A program made the translations under genes and the position numbers. From the NCBI GenBank assembly GCA_019054805.1, contig JAHQIY010000009.1:682001-746000 (forward strand): a DNA stretch of 64,000 nucleotides, written 5' to 3'. This document shows, piece after piece, positions 59,792 through 64,000 of the stretch (the stretch's first letter is position 1; every line of letters starts with the position of its first letter). The DNA comes from Brachionus manjavacas. Taxonomy: Eukaryota; Rotifera; Eurotatoria; Ploima; Brachionidae. The notes beneath the pieces were generated by a model. It had not been told where the DNA came from and made no database searches. It saw only the letters and a program-made list of their open reading frames with translations.

Positions 59792-59932
59792 TTGTATTTG
59801 TATTTCCTGTTATTCAGTTAACAAAAGAACCCTCTTAGTTTTCTTTTTTATTAGTACTTTAATTAAGTTAAATATTTTTAAAAAAATTTTAGACATAATT
59901 TAGCTTTTTTTCCCTTTTTTAGTATGATCTAA

Positions 59933-60190
59933 TTAAACTGTATTAAGACACATTAACAGGCTTAAATAAATTTTGTTCAAATAGCGGATAATGAGGAGGC
60001 GCTCATCTCCTTTTCCAGTACCGTTTTGAGCAACGTGTCCGATTTGACACAGTTTACTGCAGAGATATCTTGAAGATTTTTTCACCCTTAGCGGATTTTG
60101 AATCATTAATCCTCTGTTGGCATGACTTACACACAAATGATTAGGACACAATAGAATGAATACCATCATTGAATATTTGAAAAAATTCAT
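59933..60190 (-). CDS. Possible small secreted protein, 85 aa
   Basis: The frame opens with MNFFKYSMMVFILLCPNHLC followed by VSHA, a plausible signal peptide with an SHA cleavage site. A basic KKSSRYLCSKLCQIG segment with two Cys and NGTGKGDER follow, reminiscent of a peptide precursor (KK and GKG processing sites). No known peptide matches. A GTAAGT inside GTGTGTAAGTCATG could instead be a splice donor, which would change the protein after NHLC. The AT-rich C-terminus weakens the case. Confidence 0.25.
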   Translation of the reverse strand: MNFFKYSMMVFILLCPNHLCVSHANRGLMIQNPLRVKKSSRYLCSKLCQIGHVAQNGTGKGDERLLIIRYLNKIYLSLLMCLNTV

Positions 60191-60603
60191 TGTTAAAGCC
60201 AGAGTTGGTCAAAAGTCAGAGACAATATCTAACTTTGAATTCACGATTTTGAGTTTTGACCAAATTTGATTTAGGCTTTCTATCTTAGAGTAAAATTATT
60301 CTCAACTTCAAATAATCAAGTCTAATGACTTTACTTTGACTTGTAAAAATTTCTGGTCAAATGTAAAGTTTGATTCATTCTCAAATTTGCTTTTTGTTAC
60401 AATTTTTTTCAAGTTTATATCAGTTGTTATAGAATACAAGCGTTTATAGTCGAATATGTGAAATGGTTGAATAAAAATAAAAAAAATCAATTTAAAACTT
60501 GTATATTTTACTGTAAAAAACATAGATTTTTTAAATTGGTGAAAAAGAAACAATTTTATTATTTAAAACAAAATCATAAGTTTTTTAAATTAAAAAAGGT
60601 ACA

Positions 60604-60634
60604 AAATGATATCAACTGATACCTGATATCATTT
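60604..60634. repeat. Hairpin related to the one at 55030
   Basis: AAATGATATCA, a 9-nt loop and TGATATCATTT. It shares core ATGATATC and loop length with 55030-55070. Confidence 0.45.
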
Positions 60635-62362
60635 ACGATCAGTTAATATATGTAATCAGATATGGTATCAGCTGAAGGTCGGGTACAAACCTAATGCTTG
60701 AACTGTTTTCAAAATATGAGGCACTGTAAAAAAAACCGAAAAGTAAGAAAATTGATGTAGTCACAAAATATTCCAAAGTAAATTATAATAAATACAAAAT
60801 CAGTTAAAATTCAAAAGACGAAATTAAATAAATAAAAAAAGATAAAATTATATCTAAATCATTATTTGAAATGTTTTTATGAAATGGGAAAACAAATATT
60901 AAATGTTAACGTGTGAATATATGTTTAGTTTGGACTCTATTGGATTTCCTTAGCGATCCTTAATTTTGTATTATTATTATATTTTTTATTCTTCAATTTT
61001 CATTCTGCAATTAAAATGGATGTAAAAAAGAGTTGTTTTGTGATGTTAGTTTTCTTTGTAAATAAAGATATTAATTCTAAATCAGTCTTTTGACATTATT
61101 AGCTATGACTAAAACCCAGTCAATTAAAATTTGATGGAGCATCAATGAAAAAAAAAAATTAATCGAATTTTCATCGATGAGTAGTGAGCAGATTCATAAT
61201 GTTTCATCGATGAAAAATATAAATTTCATCGGTTTTTCATTATTTCAATAAATTTTTTTTTCACCGAATTGAAATAAATTTAAAAGTAATTTATCAATTT
61301 TTAATTCTTTATTTTAATTTGATTTTTAAAACATTTATGAAAAAAATAATAAAATACTCAAGCCTGTTTAAAAAAATTTATCATTAAAAAACAAAAAATT
61401 AATTTAATTACTTTTTAAATTAAATATGCTATTTTTATATAATTTTAGAAAAAAAAAATTATAACTAATATTATTAAACATAAACTGTTAAAAAATTGTA
61501 GTTAATGGTTTCTCATCATTTAACAATAATTTTAAAGCTCTCTTTGCCGAATTGTACTACTTATTAAAGGCGGCATCGCTAGTCGTGTGATCTTGCTTTT
61601 TTGAGTTATTGAATTTGTCTCAACTAGACCAGAGCTTGTCGACAACCTCAATAGTCCAGGTATTCGATTCGGATTTATCATTAGGTCCGTAACTCATTTT
61701 TTTTCGAATCCTATTTCTCTAATAATTTAGGTTAATCTAAAAAAAAATAATTAATTAAATTAATTAATTGAGTAAAGTCTAATTTGTCAGAAAAAAAGAA
61801 GGTAGTTTTTTGTCATGATAATAATCATTATATTTTGGCCAGGCTTGTTTTTAAGTCACAAGTTTAAGTTTAAGTCATTTTAATATTAAATATGTGAAAG
61901 GAGTTTTTTAACCCAGAGCCATTTATTTTAAATATTAAATTTACTATTAAAAAAGTGAGTAAGGCACTTTATATCATTTGATTGAAACTATAAAAATATT
62001 TTCTTTAAAATAAAACGGTAATTTTTTTTGTCAAATTTCACAATTTGGATTGCTATAGTTAAATTTAATAATTATATTAAATTATATATTAATTATATTT
62101 TTAAGATTAATATTTTGTAATAGATGAAATAACTAAATAATAATTCATGACAATTCAGGAAAAATCTATAAATTATTTTTCTATTTTATTTTAAATAGAC
62201 TCCAATGCTTTTGAAAAAAAGCGATTAATAGACAAAATGAAATTTAAATAATATTTTTTGAAATTTTTATTAAAAAAATAATTTATTACTTGTGATTAGT
62301 CAATAAAGAATAATATTATAAAAAATAATTAATGGAATAAGTGGTTTTTATTGAGTGTTCTA

Positions 62363-63409
62363 TTATTTGAATTCAATTTTTGCAATCACTTTATCGTTAT
62401 ATTTTGGCAATACTTGAGAGTCATCAGTGATCTCTTGAAAAACAACACAATCCTCTTCTAACAAATCTGTCTTTGTTTTGAAGAAATATCTAAAATCACC
62501 ACGTTTGGTGATCAAATTTTTGAACTGGGCCAAACAAAGCTTTTTTCCAGTAAAGTTAGTCAAATAAGCAAGACTCTCTCCGGGCATGTAATAAGCAACA
62601 GTTGTTCTTTGTACCTCTGATACATGCTTTTCTTCTTTTGTAGCTTGACACACTGACTGGTTTGACCTTGACTTGGAAGACTTGATTCTAGACACGTGAT
62701 CCAAATGGGCATCAAGTTGGTGATCGATATTTGAAGAGTTTGTGTTCAATTTTTCCAACTGAAAAGTCAAGTCATTTAAGTTAGATGCTAAATTTCTGTC
62801 TTCGGTCCTCTTCACTTTTCTTAGGCTAGAATTGGTAGATTTTTTAGACCTTCTTGTCTCGAAAAGAGACTGAGTTTCGCAGTTTTTTGGTGGCTTAGCG
62901 GCTTTAGTCTTGACATGGTACGGATTTGGAATTTGATTCAGACTAAGAGATGAACCAGATTTATTGCCCAAAGCACTGGAAGTCGAAGCGGAAACTGAAG
63001 AAGAAGCAGCTCGGCTTTTGTTCACGCTCCGGTCATGTTTAAGTTCGTATTTGACATATTCTCTTTCCAGAACTTTCTTTATTCTGGCATTAACTTGCTC
63101 CAAAATAGCCTCATTGTAAACGCCAGACTTTAGACTATCGCTGAGTTTGACCGATAGGTCGCCACCGAGAATTTTCTCTAATTCATGTTCGTGCTTTAGT
63201 ATGCAAGTTTTGTAGGTGGTGTCAAAGATGTGCTTGAGTCTTAGCGGATCGGTTTTGTTCTGGGTCTTGAAGCAGCGTAAGATTAGATAAAGTGTGAGCA
63301 GGTTTTGAATGGTGCTGCTGTTGGTGAGGGTTTTGATGTAGTCGAAAAACTCCCTTCGGTTAACGTCTACATGAAGAAACATGTCTAAGTCAGTGCAATT
63401 TTCAGACAT
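62363..63409 (-). CDS. AXIN: Short Axin-like protein (RGS + DIX domains)
   Basis: Axin scaffolds the beta-catenin destruction complex of Wnt signalling. Single-exon frame of 348 residues from ATG 63409, under half the length of human AXIN1 (862). Residues about 8-125 read as a diverged RGS domain (the APC-binding part): NRREFFDYIKTL, NLLTLYLILRCFKTQ, IFDTTYKTCILKHEHE, VLEREYVKYEL. Residues about 268-348 are a clear DIX polymerisation domain: TTVAYYMPGESLAYLTNFTG, AQFKNLITKRGDFRYFFK, EEDCVVFQEI, VLPKYNDKVIAKIE. The 130-residue linker is Ser/Lys-rich, and I see no convincing GSK3- or beta-catenin-binding helix. AATAAA lies just after the stop. No intron is needed. Confidence 0.88.
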   Translation of the reverse strand: MSENCTDLDMFLHVDVNRREFFDYIKTLTNSSTIQNLLTLYLILRCFKTQNKTDPLRLKHIFDTTYKTCILKHEHELEKILGGDLSVKLSDSLKSGVYNEAILEQVNARIKKVLEREYVKYELKHDRSVNKSRAASSSVSASTSSALGNKSGSSLSLNQIPNPYHVKTKAAKPPKNCETQSLFETRRSKKSTNSSLRKVKRTEDRNLASNLNDLTFQLEKLNTNSSNIDHQLDAHLDHVSRIKSSKSRSNQSVCQATKEEKHVSEVQRTTVAYYMPGESLAYLTNFTGKKLCLAQFKNLITKRGDFRYFFKTKTDLLEEDCVVFQEITDDSQVLPKYNDKVIAKIEFK

Positions 63410-64000
63410 TTTTGCAAAATTATCTAGAGTTGAAAATTGTATTTTATAATTTAAATATTAGAGCTAAATGACCTTGAACTTTTATATGATGAAAATTGTT
63501 AATTGGCTAAGTGGTCTCAGTTGGCCACGCCTAGCAAGTTCAAACCGAAAAATTATTTTGTATGCTAGCCGACTGCAGATGAAAAGAGTCGACAATCAAA
63601 GCTAAATATGCAGAAGCGGTTAAAAGTTTAAGATGAAGGGGGCTGGCCGAGGGAATTATGATGCTTAGTTTGATTGTAGAAGCGAACAGCGCGCTCTATT
63701 TTTATATCATCTTGTTTATCATTAATTGAATCTAATTTGTACATGAGTCGAACCAAATGGGATTAAAATAGCTGTGCGCAAATATTTTCTTAGTACTTGG
63801 TTGCCACTTGACACTTAGGAAAATCTGTTATTTGTATTTTTTAATTAATTCCAAGACAATTGGTTGTCAAGTGAGTGTTAACATCTTCACTTGTTTTCAA
63901 CATTCGAATTGTCACAACGAGCTATGAGTGCAAACAACTAATTTCGAAACAAATCTACTATCAGGCTTTATTTAATTTTTTGAATAAACTAATTACAAAG
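63410..64000. promoter_or_regulatory. Axin-like upstream region
   Basis: Less AT-rich than typical intergenic DNA here. A TGGCTAAGTGG / AGTTCAAACCG pair near 63500-63548 resembles Pol III A and B boxes but is too closely spaced for a tRNA. No coding region seen to the window edge. Confidence 0.4.

Larger units (their letters stand above)
59792..62362. other. Intergenic with a possible small secreted peptide and a broken SANT-like frame
   Basis: Mostly AT-rich. 59933-60190 (minus) is a possible small secreted protein; 60604-60634 is a hairpin; 61190-61240 has two ATGTTTCATCGATGAAAA-type repeats. Minus about 61700-61540 is a broken frame containing NTWTIEVVDKLWSS and KKQDHTTSDAAFN, resembling a Myb/SANT-like DNA-binding domain of a transposase. 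Confidence 0.4.

Noticed and set aside
63490-63560. tRNA-like A and B boxes upstream of the Axin-like gene
   Set aside because: Boxes are only about 30 nt apart and no acceptor or T stem can be formed.

Overview
The window is nuclear DNA of an AT-rich animal. The animal-specific families are an Axin-type RGS+DIX protein, an ankyrin/SOCS-box protein, an RNF213-type AAA/E3 giant and a ciliary dynein-assembly factor (CFAP300). Genes mix very short introns (about 47-60 nt, GT..AG) with a few kilobase-long AT-rich ones. Intergenic DNA is full of short palindromic DNA-transposon derivatives and 5'-truncated LINEs. A small lophotrochozoan such as a monogonont rotifer would fit, but that is inference; the sequence alone does not name the species.

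Layout. 1-15218 (minus): 5' portion of an RNF213-like gene, eight exons reconstructed, running off the left edge. 15485-16574 (plus): CFAP300 in seven small exons, head-to-head with RNF213 across 266 bp. 17591-18095: a hAT-family MITE with an 8-bp target duplication. 18771-23032 (plus): a calcium-independent phospholipase A2-gamma (PNPLA8-type) gene in six exons. 26027-27418 (minus): ankyrin/SOCS-box protein. 27.4-40.9 kb: a gene-poor stretch with at least three palindromic elements and several open, splice-flanked islands on the minus strand that may be exons of an unrecognised gene. 40925-42154 (minus): AAMP, a WD40 protein. 42.2-48.8 kb: a repeat-rich block (decayed DNA element, LINE fragments, two MITEs, a LINE with a long intact RT 3' half). 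48832-52753 (minus): FTSJ3/Spb1 pre-rRNA methyltransferase in ten exons, followed upstream by PSMB1 (52943-53644, minus). 55288-55863: two identical 5S rRNA genes facing each other inside a near-perfect inverted repeat. 56840-59673: a 2.8-kb hAT transposon with very long GGCC-rich terminal inverted repeats, inserted into a LINE fragment with an exact 8-bp duplication. 62363-63409 (minus): a very short Axin-like protein.

There is no operon-like functional linkage. Two arrangements may matter for expression: the RNF213/CFAP300 divergent pair with a shared 266-bp promoter interval, and the FTSJ3/PSMB1 tandem pair (190 bp apart) joining ribosome biogenesis and proteasome genes. The 5S genes and FTSJ3 both serve ribosome production but need not be co-regulated. 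Exon boundaries were deduced by hand from GT/AG sites, reading phase and remembered family alignments; no search was run.
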